From: Pontibacter sp. E15-1
GTDB lineage: Bacteria; Bacteroidota; Bacteroidia; Cytophagales; Hymenobacteraceae
Length of the DNA stretch: 64,000 bases
Assembly: GCF_022601975.1 (NCBI RefSeq)
Contig: NZ_JAKVIR010000007.1
Coordinates: forward strand, 45,954 to 109,953
Reading direction: 5' to 3'
Shown here: one piece after another, positions 36,107-43,936 of the stretch
How the letters are laid out: each line of letters begins with the position of its first letter
Numbering within the stretch: position 1 is the stretch's first letter
Notes under the pieces: model-generated
Database searches by the model: none
What the model was told of the DNA's origin: nothing
The model's input: the letters and a program-made list of their open reading frames with translations, nothing else
Position numbers and translations under genes: made by a program

Positions 36107-36853
36107 ATGGAACAGAACGACAATTTATACATCGGCACATCCGGGTGGAGCTACCGCTGGCCGGACGTGCTATACCCCGAGGGGATGAAATCGGCGGAGC
36201 GCCTGGCATACTACGCCACCCGCTTCAACACGACCGAGCTCAACAGCAGCTTTTACCATTTTACGATGGCCAAAACCATCGCGAAGTGGCTGGCAGAAAC
36301 CCCTGGCTCCTTTCGGTTTGCAGCCAAAATGCATCAGGAGGTAACCCATAAGCGGCGCTTGGTAGATGTGGAAGAACCGCTGGAGAAGTTCATGTCGCGC
36401 TTTCTGGCGATGGAGGGCAGGCTGGGGCCGGTGCTGATCCAACTGCCCGGCAGCCTGCACTTTGACTTTGGGGTGGCCGCAGATTTTTTCGGGATGCTCC
36501 GGACGAGATACCCTGACCCTGTGTTTGCCCTGGAGGTACGGCACGCCTCTTGGTTTACGGAAGAGGCGCAGAACCTGCTTCGGGAGCACGCCATCACGTG
36601 GGTGATCCTCAGCGCCGGCAAGCGGTTCCCAAGCCTCGAAACCACGACCACCGACACGGTATACCTGCGCCTGCACGGCGACGAAAAGCTGTATGCCTCC
36701 GCCTATACCGACGAGCAGCTGGAGCGCTACGCCCTGATGGTGCACGACTGGCTCCTGGACGGCCGGGAGGTATGGGTGTTTTTCAACAACACGATAGTGG
36801 GCAATGCCGTTTTAAACGCGGAGCGGCTACGGGAACTGGTGGCTGCACTGTAA
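36107..36853 (+). CDS. DUF72 domain protein (YecE-like)
   Basis: 248 residues. DUF72 signatures are clear: IGTSGWSYRWPDVLYP at the N terminus, YYATRFNTTELNSSFYHF, FRFAAKMHQEVTHKRRL, LGPVLIQLPGSLHFD, FALEVRHASWF, VYLRLHGDEKLY and WVFFNNTIVGNAVLNA near the end. The fold is a TIM barrel, and some members bind or act on phosphorylated or nucleic-acid substrates, but no settled biochemical function is known to me. The gene follows directly on a palindromic repeat. Confidence 0.93.
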   Translation: MEQNDNLYIGTSGWSYRWPDVLYPEGMKSAERLAYYATRFNTTELNSSFYHFTMAKTIAKWLAETPGSFRFAAKMHQEVTHKRRLVDVEEPLEKFMSRFLAMEGRLGPVLIQLPGSLHFDFGVAADFFGMLRTRYPDPVFALEVRHASWFTEEAQNLLREHAITWVILSAGKRFPSLETTTTDTVYLRLHGDEKLYASAYTDEQLERYALMVHDWLLDGREVWVFFNNTIVGNAVLNAERLRELVAAL

Positions 36854-36907
36854 CAGCGACTCCTGATTTTAAGCGGTATGCCTTAAGGCTGCTTCTGGAA
36901 TATGGCT

Positions 36908-36915
36908 TACCTTTG
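36908..36915 (+). promoter_or_regulatory. Candidate -7 element upstream of the HAD-YdcF pair
   Basis: TACCTTTG fits TAnnTTTG. It lies about 168 bp before the HAD gene, so the leader would be long, and no -33 element is evident. Confidence 0.3.
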
Positions 36916-37082
36916 CAGCCAGGCGGAGAGGGTATAAAACAGTTTGCTAGCCGACGTATACGCCCAAACCAGCTTTACTTGCCCGAAGGCCCGCTGTATG
37001 AGAGCGCATTTCTTCTTCGACGGCTTCCGGCGGGCACATTTTCAAACTTTCATACCGGGCAACACCCCTTGTTAAAAGACAT

Positions 37083-37712
37083 ATGAACCATACAACCGAC
37101 GCCATTATATTCGACCTCGACGGCACACTTTGGGACTGCACCCCCGCCATTGCCGAGGCCTGGAACGCCGCCATCGACCAGTTTGATTTTGTTGACCACA
37201 AGCTGACAGCCGACGATGTGCGCGGGGTGGCCGGCATGCCGCACGACGAAATTTACGAGAAGCTCTTCCCGGAACTGAGCCAGCAGCAGCGCCAAACCCT
37301 GCAAGAACTCAGCGACCGCCTGCAGATGGAAAACCTGCGGGAAAAAGGAGGCAAACTGTACGAGGGGGTGGAGGCAACGCTGGAGAAGCTCCAGAAAAAG
37401 TACAAGCTTTTTATCGTGAGCAACTGCCAGCTGGGCTACATCGACGATTTTCTGGCGTTTCACGGGTTGCAGCGCTTCTTCACCGACCATGCCTGTTACG
37501 GGGATAACCACAGGCCGAAAGGGGAGAACATAGAGGCTGTGATCAAACGGAATAACCTGAAAGCCGCCGTGTATGTGGGCGACACAGCGGGTGATTTCGA
37601 GGCCAGTCAGGCAGCGGGCGTGCCGTTTATATATGCCCGTTACGGCTTCGGGGAGGTGCCCGCGACCGAGCGGTACATCGACCGGTTTGCTGACCTGCTG
37701 ACCCTGTTTTAA
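37083..37712 (+). CDS. HAD superfamily hydrolase (phosphoglycolate-phosphatase-like)
   Basis: 209 residues. HAD motif I is IIFDLDGTLWD with the nucleophile Asp; motif II lies at FIVSNCQ; motif III Lys is in HRPKGENIEAV; motif IV is VYVGDTAGDFEAS. The four-helix cap (about residues 16-85) marks subfamily IA, which includes phosphoglycolate and beta-phosphoglucomutase-like phosphatases. The substrate is not predictable. It ends 5 bp before the YdcF-like gene, so the two form an operon. Confidence 0.9.
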   Translation: MNHTTDAIIFDLDGTLWDCTPAIAEAWNAAIDQFDFVDHKLTADDVRGVAGMPHDEIYEKLFPELSQQQRQTLQELSDRLQMENLREKGGKLYEGVEATLEKLQKKYKLFIVSNCQLGYIDDFLAFHGLQRFFTDHACYGDNHRPKGENIEAVIKRNNLKAAVYVGDTAGDFEASQAAGVPFIYARYGFGEVPATERYIDRFADLLTLF

Positions 37713-37717
37713 CCCGT

Positions 37718-38515
37718 ATGGCTATACCGGCAGACCAACACCGCGTCTCCCTACTCAATACCCTGATCCGCTATCTGGCCAGACGGGATTTGCGCGACCT
37801 AACGGCTGAGGCGCTGCAGACGGATTGCCACCTGCAGCAGGTCGATTTGTTGATTTTGCTCGGCAACAGCAGCCTCTTCGTAGCGGAGCAGGCTGCCCGG
37901 GCATACCGCTTTGGGCTGGCAAAGGAGATGATGATCTGTGGCGGTATCGGGCATTCCACGCACTTTCTGGAGGCGAACATCAGGCAGCACCCACGCTACA
38001 ACGACGTGGCTGTAGGGGGCAGGCCCGAGGCAGACATGCTGCAGGACTTGCTGGCAAAGCATCTGCAGGTATCGCCAGAAACTATCCTGCTGGAGAACCA
38101 CTCCACGAACTGCGGGGACAATGCCCGGCAAGCCCTCCGTGTGCTGAAGAAACTTCAGAAAACCCCGGAATCCATACTGCTGCTGCAGGACCCCGTGCTG
38201 CAGCGCCGATCGCAGGCCTCGTTTGAGAAGGTATGGCAATACGCTGGGGCTCGGTTTATCAGCTATGCGGCTTTTGTCCCGCTGCTGCAAAGTAAGGAGG
38301 GGATGCTTGCTTACGCCACTGCCGCACACCGTGAATTCTGTGACCTGGACAGATTGCTCTCTCTGGTGTTAGGGGAAATACCGAGGCTGCGCAACGATGC
38401 CGCGGGCTATGGGCCAAAAGGCAAGGGCTACATCACGGCCATACCCATTCCGGCGGAAGTGGAGGCAGCCCACGCCGAACTTGCCTCCCTGTATCCGATG
38501 CACGTCCGGGTATAA
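37718..38515 (+). CDS. YdcF/DUF218-like protein
   Basis: 265 residues with no membrane span, so it belongs to the soluble YdcF-like part of the DUF218 family. Visible motifs: LLILLGNSSLFVAEQAA, MMICGGIGHST, GRPEADMLQDLL, ILLENHSTNCGDNARQALR and LLQDPVLQRRSQASF. YdcF binds S-adenosylmethionine and other DUF218 proteins act near the cell envelope, but the reaction is unknown. Transcribed with the preceding HAD phosphatase gene. Confidence 0.88.
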   Translation: MAIPADQHRVSLLNTLIRYLARRDLRDLTAEALQTDCHLQQVDLLILLGNSSLFVAEQAARAYRFGLAKEMMICGGIGHSTHFLEANIRQHPRYNDVAVGGRPEADMLQDLLAKHLQVSPETILLENHSTNCGDNARQALRVLKKLQKTPESILLLQDPVLQRRSQASFEKVWQYAGARFISYAAFVPLLQSKEGMLAYATAAHREFCDLDRLLSLVLGEIPRLRNDAAGYGPKGKGYITAIPIPAEVEAAHAELASLYPMHVRV

Positions 38516-38705
38516 CGGGGCGGTATGGGGCGGCAAGTGCGCCCGAAATGTGCGGTATACCGCGCGGGCGCGCCAGCTGCATTACGCTGATTTCAAGATA
38601 AATGAGTAACTTCCGGCGCATTTGCCCATGCAGGATGGCGACGAGTAGCCGGAAAGCAAGCCTGCACGTGAGCTAATAGCGCTAAAACAGAAATCGTTTA
38701 TTTAT

Positions 38706-39119
38706 ATGAAAAAACTATCCAGAAGACTGTTCCTTGGCAACAGTGCCAAATTCTCTATCGCCGGGTTCTTCGGCCTGATGCCCGCCACTGACAGGGGCAA
38801 GCACAGCAAAAAAGGCAAGTTGGTGCATCACGTCTTCTTCTGGCTTAAAAACCCGGCATCCGCCGCCGACAAAGCCAAGCTCATTGAGGGGCTCAGCACG
38901 CTGAAGGCCATTAAAGCCGTCCAAATGCTACGCATCGGCGAGCCCGCCTCCACAAACCGCGACGTGATCGATCGGGGCTATCAGGTTTCGGAGCTGATGT
39001 TTTTTGACAGCCTGGAAGATCAAGAGGTATACCAGAAGCACCCCATCCACCTGAAGTTCGTGGAGAACTATGCGCACCTCTGGGAGAAGGTAGTCGTGTA
39101 CGACTCCGTGGATGTATAA
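38706..39119 (+). CDS. Dabb (stress-responsive alpha/beta barrel) protein with a Tat-like leader
   Basis: 137 residues. The N terminus MKKLSRRLFLGNSAKFSIAG has SRRLFLG followed by a moderate hydrophobic stretch, which resembles a twin-arginine signal. The rest is a single Dabb domain: LVHHVFFWLKNP, LIEGLSTLKAIKAV, DRGYQVSELMFFDSLEDQEVY and HPIHLKFVENYAHLWEKVVVYD. Dabb proteins are small dimeric barrels of mostly unknown function. A periplasmic Dabb protein is less common than a cytoplasmic one. Confidence 0.9.
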   Translation: MKKLSRRLFLGNSAKFSIAGFFGLMPATDRGKHSKKGKLVHHVFFWLKNPASAADKAKLIEGLSTLKAIKAVQMLRIGEPASTNRDVIDRGYQVSELMFFDSLEDQEVYQKHPIHLKFVENYAHLWEKVVVYDSVDV

Positions 39120-39165
39120 GACCACATGCGCTGGCGTCGCGCCGTAACCGGGACGCCGGTAAGCG

Positions 39166-39209
39166 AAAAGGCTGCAAAGCCACCCAGGCGGTGGATTTGC
39201 AGCCTTTTT
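39166..39209. terminator. Bidirectional terminator between the Dabb and M14 peptidase genes
   Basis: AAAAGGCTGCAAA (39166-39178) pairs with TTTGCAGCCTTTT (39196-39208), with an inner CCACC/GGTGG pairing. A A-run on the left and T-run on the right let it serve both convergent genes. Confidence 0.85.
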
Positions 39210-39273
39210 CGGTCTTGTAACTGCAAGCCGACTTTCAAGGGGTAAAGGCGAAGCCATACCCCTCTTGCCATGC

Positions 39274-41031
39274 CTACAGCGGCAGCTTCACCTCCTGCAT
39301 CAGCCTGCCCACAGGGTATAGGTTGTGCGTGGGTTCGTAGTGCGGGGAATTTCTGTAGACAAAGTCCAGCTGCGCGCGCGCGTTTTGGGCGAAGTCCGGG
39401 TCCTGCTTTTTGCGGGCCTCAAGCTGCTGGCGCAACTGTGGGTTCTGCCTCAGGATGCTGGCGGCCAGGTCCTCGAACACGTAGCTGGAGAAGTATTCTT
39501 TCTGCATCAGAATCGAGTCGAAGAAGTTCCAGTTGAAGTAGGAGTCCACGGCCTGCGGCTCCAGCACCTCCACCACAAAGCGGTTGGCGGGCTGGTTGAG
39601 GTATACCACGTAGTCTCCGGCGAGGAACTGGCGCGGCATGCGGCGGGTTTCCACCTGCACCTCGGCATGCAAATAATGGCCCTCGTAAGGGCGCTGGCCG
39701 GTTTTATAGTCTGTGATGTAATAGCTGTCGAGTGTCAGGATCGTATCCTTTTGCAGTTGCCGCAGCTGCACTTTATCTGTTTTCAGCCGATCAATCACCT
39801 CGCCCCAGGCCTGCGGTATGACATAGGCCACCGGCTTTTCCACGGTCACGGTTGGCACAAACGTATCGTAGTAATTGATCATTTTGCTGTATGGCGCGGC
39901 GCGGTCGTAATAAAGGCGGTCGAGGCCGCTCACCTCGCTGGGCTTATACCTGGCCGCATACCCCAAAAACGGAATCTGGCTGACCTGCGTGGTGTCCAGC
40001 TGCCAGTTGAGCGGAAACGTTTTTTGTTGCAGCGTCTGCTCTTTTGCCCGCGCCCGCAGCGCGCCGATCTCTTTTGCGTCGCGGTGCACGGTTTCGATCA
40101 TGTTCTCCATCAGTTTGTAAGTGGCCTGCACCCGCTGGCCAAACGGTTTCAGCATGTGCGTCTCGGGCACGAAGCCGAGGGTGTTGTACAGGGCGGTGTA
40201 GCCGGTGGCATAGCGCGGCGACTCCATAAAGCCAATGATGCCATCATCGGGGGTGTCGCCGGCATGGTTCATATAGGGCACCATCGGGAACTTGTCCTTT
40301 TTCATGCCGGCATAGAGCGCAGGTACCATTTTACCGGAGAGGTAGCTGGCCAGCGTCGGGTTCAGCTTGTTGTGCTGCGTCGCGATCAGCGTCATCACGT
40401 GCTGGTAATCCGCCCCGTTGGAGGTATGGTTGTCCATGAACACATCCGGGTCCCACTCCCTGAAAATCTCATGAAAGGTCCGGGCATTTCGGGAATCGGT
40501 TTTGATGAAGTCGCGGTTCAGGTCGAGGTTGCGGGCGTTGCCCCGGAAGCCGTAGCTTTCCGGCCCGTTCTGGTTGGTGCGGGTATGGCTGTTACGGTTC
40601 AGGGCCCCGCCGATGTTATACACCGGGATAATCGCCAGCACCACGTCGTCCAGTTGCCTGCGGCGTTTTTTATCCTGCAGGTAGTCGCGCACGAGCAGCA
40701 TTGTGGCGTCTATACCCTCAGGCTCGCCGGGATGTATGCCGTTCTGAATGAGCAAGATGCGCTTGTCTTTCTGGTGGAGCGAGGCAGGGTCGAAATCTTT
40801 ATCAGTAGAGACAACCACCAGATGCAGCGGACGGCCCGCGTCCGTCATACCCATAGGCATCATCTTCACTTCTTCGTAGGCAGCATCCAGCCGTTCATAC
40901 CACTCGATGGCCTCGGCGTATGTGGCGGTCTGGTTGCCGTTCCCTTTTTCGTAGGGTGTTTTCAGGTCGGGTTTGCTTTGGCCGGGGCTGTCAGATGCCA
41001 GCAGAAAGGAAAGCAGGAGTGTCAGGAGCAT
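39274..41031 (-). CDS. M14 family zinc carboxypeptidase, secreted
   Basis: 585 residues. N-terminal signal peptide (MLLTLLLSFLLASDSPGQSK). Zinc ligands appear in QNGIHPGEPEGIDATMLL (H-x-x-E) and DVFMDNHTSNGADYQHVM (third His), with the substrate-binding NRDFIKTDSRNAR between them. The last 200 residues contain a domain with VTVEKPVAYVIPQAWGEV and VQVETRRMPRQFLAGDY found in Bacteroidota M14 proteins. It probably removes C-terminal residues from peptides in the periplasm or outside. A TATATTTG -7-like element is 28 bp upstream. Confidence 0.92.
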   Translation of the reverse strand: MLLTLLLSFLLASDSPGQSKPDLKTPYEKGNGNQTATYAEAIEWYERLDAAYEEVKMMPMGMTDAGRPLHLVVVSTDKDFDPASLHQKDKRILLIQNGIHPGEPEGIDATMLLVRDYLQDKKRRRQLDDVVLAIIPVYNIGGALNRNSHTRTNQNGPESYGFRGNARNLDLNRDFIKTDSRNARTFHEIFREWDPDVFMDNHTSNGADYQHVMTLIATQHNKLNPTLASYLSGKMVPALYAGMKKDKFPMVPYMNHAGDTPDDGIIGFMESPRYATGYTALYNTLGFVPETHMLKPFGQRVQATYKLMENMIETVHRDAKEIGALRARAKEQTLQQKTFPLNWQLDTTQVSQIPFLGYAARYKPSEVSGLDRLYYDRAAPYSKMINYYDTFVPTVTVEKPVAYVIPQAWGEVIDRLKTDKVQLRQLQKDTILTLDSYYITDYKTGQRPYEGHYLHAEVQVETRRMPRQFLAGDYVVYLNQPANRFVVEVLEPQAVDSYFNWNFFDSILMQKEYFSSYVFEDLAASILRQNPQLRQQLEARKKQDPDFAQNARAQLDFVYRNSPHYEPTHNLYPVGRLMQEVKLPL

Positions 41032-41059
41032 GGGTATGGGTATAGATAGGTTAGATGTG

Positions 41060-41067
41060 CAAATATA
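41060..41067 (-). promoter_or_regulatory. Candidate -7 element of the M14 peptidase gene
   Basis: On the minus strand TATATTTG fits TAnnTTTG exactly and lies 28 bp before the ATG. No TTTG is seen at the expected -33 position. Confidence 0.45.
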
Positions 41068-41138
41068 GGAATTCTGGGTTGGGTTTTGAAGGAAGCAGTA
41101 CCCCGTATAAATCGGGGCAGGGGATGGTATGGGAGGGC

Positions 41139-41169
41139 AAAAAAAAAGCCCTGGCTCAAGACCAGGGCT
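41139..41169 (-). terminator. Terminator of the doxX gene
   Basis: On the minus strand AGCCCTGG (41162-41169) pairs with CCAGGGCT (41147-41154) around 7 nt, followed by nine T. Confidence 0.85.
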
Positions 41170-41191
41170 GTATGCTGCGGTTGCAGGGTAA

Positions 41192-41237
41192 GAGCATGTT
41201 TAAATTTCGCTTCCAAAAACGAAATTTAAACATGCTC
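41192..41237. repeat. 46-bp palindrome (intact reference copy)
   Basis: The arms GAGCATGTTTAAATTTCG (41192-41209) and its exact complement (41220-41237) form a perfect 18-bp stem around CTTCCAAAAA. Arms match the two ends of the 161-bp element at 33007-33167. It lies between the doxX stop and its terminator. Confidence 0.85.
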
Positions 41238-41242
41238 AAAGT

Positions 41243-41698
41243 TTAGACCACAATCCGGTTAAACCTGCTGCGGTACTTATCGCTCGGGAAAAGCTTTCTG
41301 TCGAGGCTATAGCCACCGGGGCCGATGAAGAGAAACGCAAAAAACAGAATAGCAGCCTCCAGCGCATGCGAGTAGGCGTTAAAAGGGTCGCCGCCGGTAA
41401 CGTGGCGCAACGTGGCCACCACCATCGTGATGAAGAGCAGGAGGCAGACAGGGCGCCAGAAGAGGCCAAGCGCCAGCAGCAACCCACCGGCAGCCTCCGA
41501 AAACCCGGCCATAAACCCCCAGAAGGCAGGGGCGAAATCAATCCCGACCACCTCCATCGACTTGCCGAGGTTTTCCCAAAGCTCGATGCCGCCAGCCAGT
41601 TTGGGCCAGCCATGCAGGATGAACATAGTGCCAATGCCGATACGCAGCAGCAGCAAACCGAATGCTCTGTAAGAGTAGTCTGAACGGAATAATGCCAT
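41243..41698 (-). CDS. DoxX family membrane protein
   Basis: 151 residues with four hydrophobic segments (about 13-33, 55-75, 78-98 and 105-130). DoxX signatures include LLLRIGIGTMFILHGWPKLAG, FAPAFWGFMAGFSEAAGG and AEAAILFFAFL-like ends. Such proteins are small inner-membrane quinone- or thiol-linked redox proteins of ill-defined role. It is a single-gene unit; a palindromic repeat lies 5 bp past the stop, followed by a terminator. Confidence 0.92.
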   Translation of the reverse strand: MALFRSDYSYRAFGLLLLRIGIGTMFILHGWPKLAGGIELWENLGKSMEVVGIDFAPAFWGFMAGFSEAAGGLLLALGLFWRPVCLLLFITMVVATLRHVTGGDPFNAYSHALEAAILFFAFLFIGPGGYSLDRKLFPSDKYRSRFNRIVV

Positions 41699-41738
41699 AG
41701 AAGCAATAATACGTAATTGTGTTCAATATCGCAAGATA

Positions 41739-42362
41739 CTAATATAATAGCACGCGTTTTACCAGCGTATTGGCAGGGATATTCTCTGGCGTATACTTGC
41801 CGCGTTCTTTATAATCCTGGGGCAACTGGGTGTGGTCCAGCACAAAGCTCATCCCCAGCTCTTCTGACACTGCCACAAAATTGCCTCCCTCAAAAGCCAC
41901 CACCCCGATGGGGTATGCCGCTTTCACCTCGCTGTATTTCGAGCCTACGCCAATCCCTTTGGAGGTTTTGAAATCTGGGCCGAGCACGCTGATGCGCCAT
42001 ACCGTGCACCTCGGCTCACAGTGCTGTTCTACCAGCAGGCCCTTTTTCTGGCTGTCAGTGCGCAGCAGGTAGGCGGTGGAGGCGGTGCCCTCCATTTGCA
42101 GGAGGGTGTCCGTCACCACGGTGCCGAGGGCCACTTGCTGGCGCACTTCCTCCAGCGGCATCCCCAACCGGACGTCCCCTACGCGGCCTTTTTCTATGAT
42201 CAGCAGGGCGGGGTCAGGGGCGGGCTGCACCTCCAGTTCAGTGGCAGCGGCAGCTTCCTCCTGTGCACGGCTCTCTGTGGCGGCCTCGTCGTTTTGGGAG
42301 AGGCAGGCGGCCATGCTCACTCCCAGTAATATGGCATAAATGATATTTCGTAGCAGCGTCAT
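41739..42362 (-). CDS. Lipoprotein of unknown function
   Basis: 207 residues. The signal is MTLLRNIIYAILLGVSMAAC, with Cys20 as lipidation site. A low-complexity acidic/Ala linker (about 24-50) leads to a compact domain: GRVGDVRLGMPLEEVRQQV, VEQHCEPRCTVWRISVLG with two cysteines likely to form a disulfide, and GIGVGSKYSEVKAAYPI. The 'G-x-R-L-G-M' start followed by 'GIGVGS-Y-EVKAAYP' resembles bacterial periplasmic proteins of the DUF1131 or 'SmpA-like' kind, but I cannot name the family with confidence. Confidence 0.8.
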   Translation of the reverse strand: MTLLRNIIYAILLGVSMAACLSQNDEAATESRAQEEAAAATELEVQPAPDPALLIIEKGRVGDVRLGMPLEEVRQQVALGTVVTDTLLQMEGTASTAYLLRTDSQKKGLLVEQHCEPRCTVWRISVLGPDFKTSKGIGVGSKYSEVKAAYPIGVVAFEGGNFVAVSEELGMSFVLDHTQLPQDYKERGKYTPENIPANTLVKRVLLY

Positions 42363-42477
42363 CTCTCAGTCAAATCTTTATTGAGTATAAACCTTGTAGC
42401 GTAGAAGCAGGTTGTAGTATATTAGCACGAATTGAGGATTCGTTTATTTTATCATACATCAACTTAAAATTATTAAG

Positions 42478-43254
42478 ATGGCTAAACCATTGATTCTGGT
42501 CTCAAACGACGATGGCATTACCGCACCGGGCATCCGGACGCTTGTGAAGGTCGCCATGAAGATAGGGGAGGTTGTGGTGGTGGCGCCGGATGGGCCGCAG
42601 TCGGGCATGGGGCACGCCATCACGATTGGCAACACGCTGCGCCTGGACAGATCCATCGCCCTCGAGGACCTGAACGTGGAGGCGTATGAGTGCTCTGGCA
42701 CACCCGCCGACTGCGTGAAACTGGCCAAGCACCACGTGCTGAAAGAGCGCACCCCCGACCTAGTGGTGAGCGGCATTAACCATGGCTCCAACTCCAGCAT
42801 CAGCGTGCTGTACTCCGGCACCATGTCGGCGGCCATCGAGGCGGCCATCGAGGGGCTTCCCTCCATCGGGTTCTCCCTCTGCGACTATGGGCATGAGGCC
42901 GACTTTTCGCATACCGAGGAGTTTGTGGAGCTGATTATCCGGCAGGCCCTGCAGCACCGCATACCCGAGAACACGGCCCTGAACGTGAACCTGCCCAAGA
43001 AGAGCGAACAGCCGATAAAAGGCATTAAGGTATGCCGGCAGGCCCATGCCAAGTGGCAGGAGGAGTTTGACGAGCGCCTGGACCCGCGGAACCGAAAGTA
43101 CTACTGGATGACGGGCAGCTTCGTGAACTTCGACAAGGGTGAGGACACTGATGAGTGGGCGCTGGTGAACAACTACGTGTCTATTGTACCCTGCCAGTTC
43201 GATATGACCGCGCACCACGCTATCGCCATGCTAAACGAGAACTGGGATTTTTAA
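42478..43254 (+). CDS. surE: 5'/3'-nucleotidase SurE
   Basis: 258 residues, normal length. The metal site NDDG is in LVSNDDGITAPGI; APDGPQSGMGHAIT, CSGTPADCVKLAKH and SGINHGSNSSISVLYSGT complete the family pattern. SurE hydrolyses nucleoside 5'- and 3'-monophosphates (and some polyphosphates) in the cytoplasm and is linked to stationary-phase survival. Stands alone between minus-strand genes and shares a bidirectional terminator with the TonB-domain gene. Confidence 0.96.
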   Translation: MAKPLILVSNDDGITAPGIRTLVKVAMKIGEVVVVAPDGPQSGMGHAITIGNTLRLDRSIALEDLNVEAYECSGTPADCVKLAKHHVLKERTPDLVVSGINHGSNSSISVLYSGTMSAAIEAAIEGLPSIGFSLCDYGHEADFSHTEEFVELIIRQALQHRIPENTALNVNLPKKSEQPIKGIKVCRQAHAKWQEEFDERLDPRNRKYYWMTGSFVNFDKGEDTDEWALVNNYVSIVPCQFDMTAHHAIAMLNENWDF

Positions 43255-43283
43255 AGGTCTTTTTTCTGCTGCAAATAAAGTAT

Positions 43284-43334
43284 AAAGTCCCGTTTGCGGA
43301 GGCCCTTTTTCAGGTGTGCGCAAACGGGACTTTT
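43284..43334. terminator. Bidirectional terminator of surE and the TonB-domain lipoprotein gene
   Basis: A 15-bp stem (43284-43298 with 43319-43333) surrounds a 20-nt loop, with A and T runs at the ends suited to both strands. Confidence 0.8.
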
Positions 43335-43392
43335 GGTTGAAGTGGACCTGGTGGCTCTAGAACAAAGGTATAACAGCCAAATAGAGGCCATG

Positions 43393-43842
43393 CTATTTGA
43401 TGGTGTAGCGCACCGGCAGGGTATACCTCACTGGCACCGGTTTGCCATCCTGCCGCCCCGGTGTCCAGTTGCCGCTGGTGAGTTTCACAACCCGGGCGGC
43501 TTCCTGGTCTGTCTCTGGGCTCAGACTTTTCACAGTCTGTATGTCGGATACGCTGCCATCCGTGTTGATGACAAACGAAAGGACAGTGATTCCTTCCACG
43601 CCTGCCTTCTTCGCCGCCTTCGGGTAGTTGATGTTGCTTCCCAGAAATGCCAGCATCGCATTCTCTCCACCTTTGAAAACGGGAATCTGCTCCACATACG
43701 TGTAGGGTTTGGCGGAGGCGTCATGCTTGTCTGCAACGGTTTCCTGTTTCTGTACTTCCATCACAGGGTCTTGTTCGGTAGAGCAGGAGGTCGCCATCAA
43801 GAGGGTAATAAGCACTGCATGGGTTGCGATAAGCTTTTTCAT
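43393..43842 (-). CDS. TonB C-terminal domain lipoprotein
   Basis: 149 residues. The lipoprotein signal MKKLIATHAVLITLLMATSC gives Cys20. The rest is one TonB C-terminal domain: YTYVEQIPVFKGGENAMLAF, LGSNINYPKAAKKAGVEG, TVLSFVINTDGSVSDIQT and GRQDGKPVPVRYTLPV. It lacks the N-terminal membrane anchor and Pro-rich linker of true TonB, so energy transduction is unlikely. It closely resembles the C-terminal domain of the M56 protein encoded just upstream (94 bp away, same strand). Confidence 0.92.
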   Translation of the reverse strand: MKKLIATHAVLITLLMATSCSTEQDPVMEVQKQETVADKHDASAKPYTYVEQIPVFKGGENAMLAFLGSNINYPKAAKKAGVEGITVLSFVINTDGSVSDIQTVKSLSPETDQEAARVVKLTSGNWTPGRQDGKPVPVRYTLPVRYTIK

Positions 43843-43936
43843 AACGGTTTTTTCTAGGTTTGAGAATGAAATTTTCAGGCAATACGATATTCGGCCAGGT
43901 TTTATACCGGGCTAAAAACTACTAGAAAAGGCTATT

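Noticed and set aside
39325..41049. 574-codon open frame on the plus strand
   Set aside because: It is antisense to the M14 peptidase, whose motifs are intact; the long frame follows from the GC-rich codon pattern.
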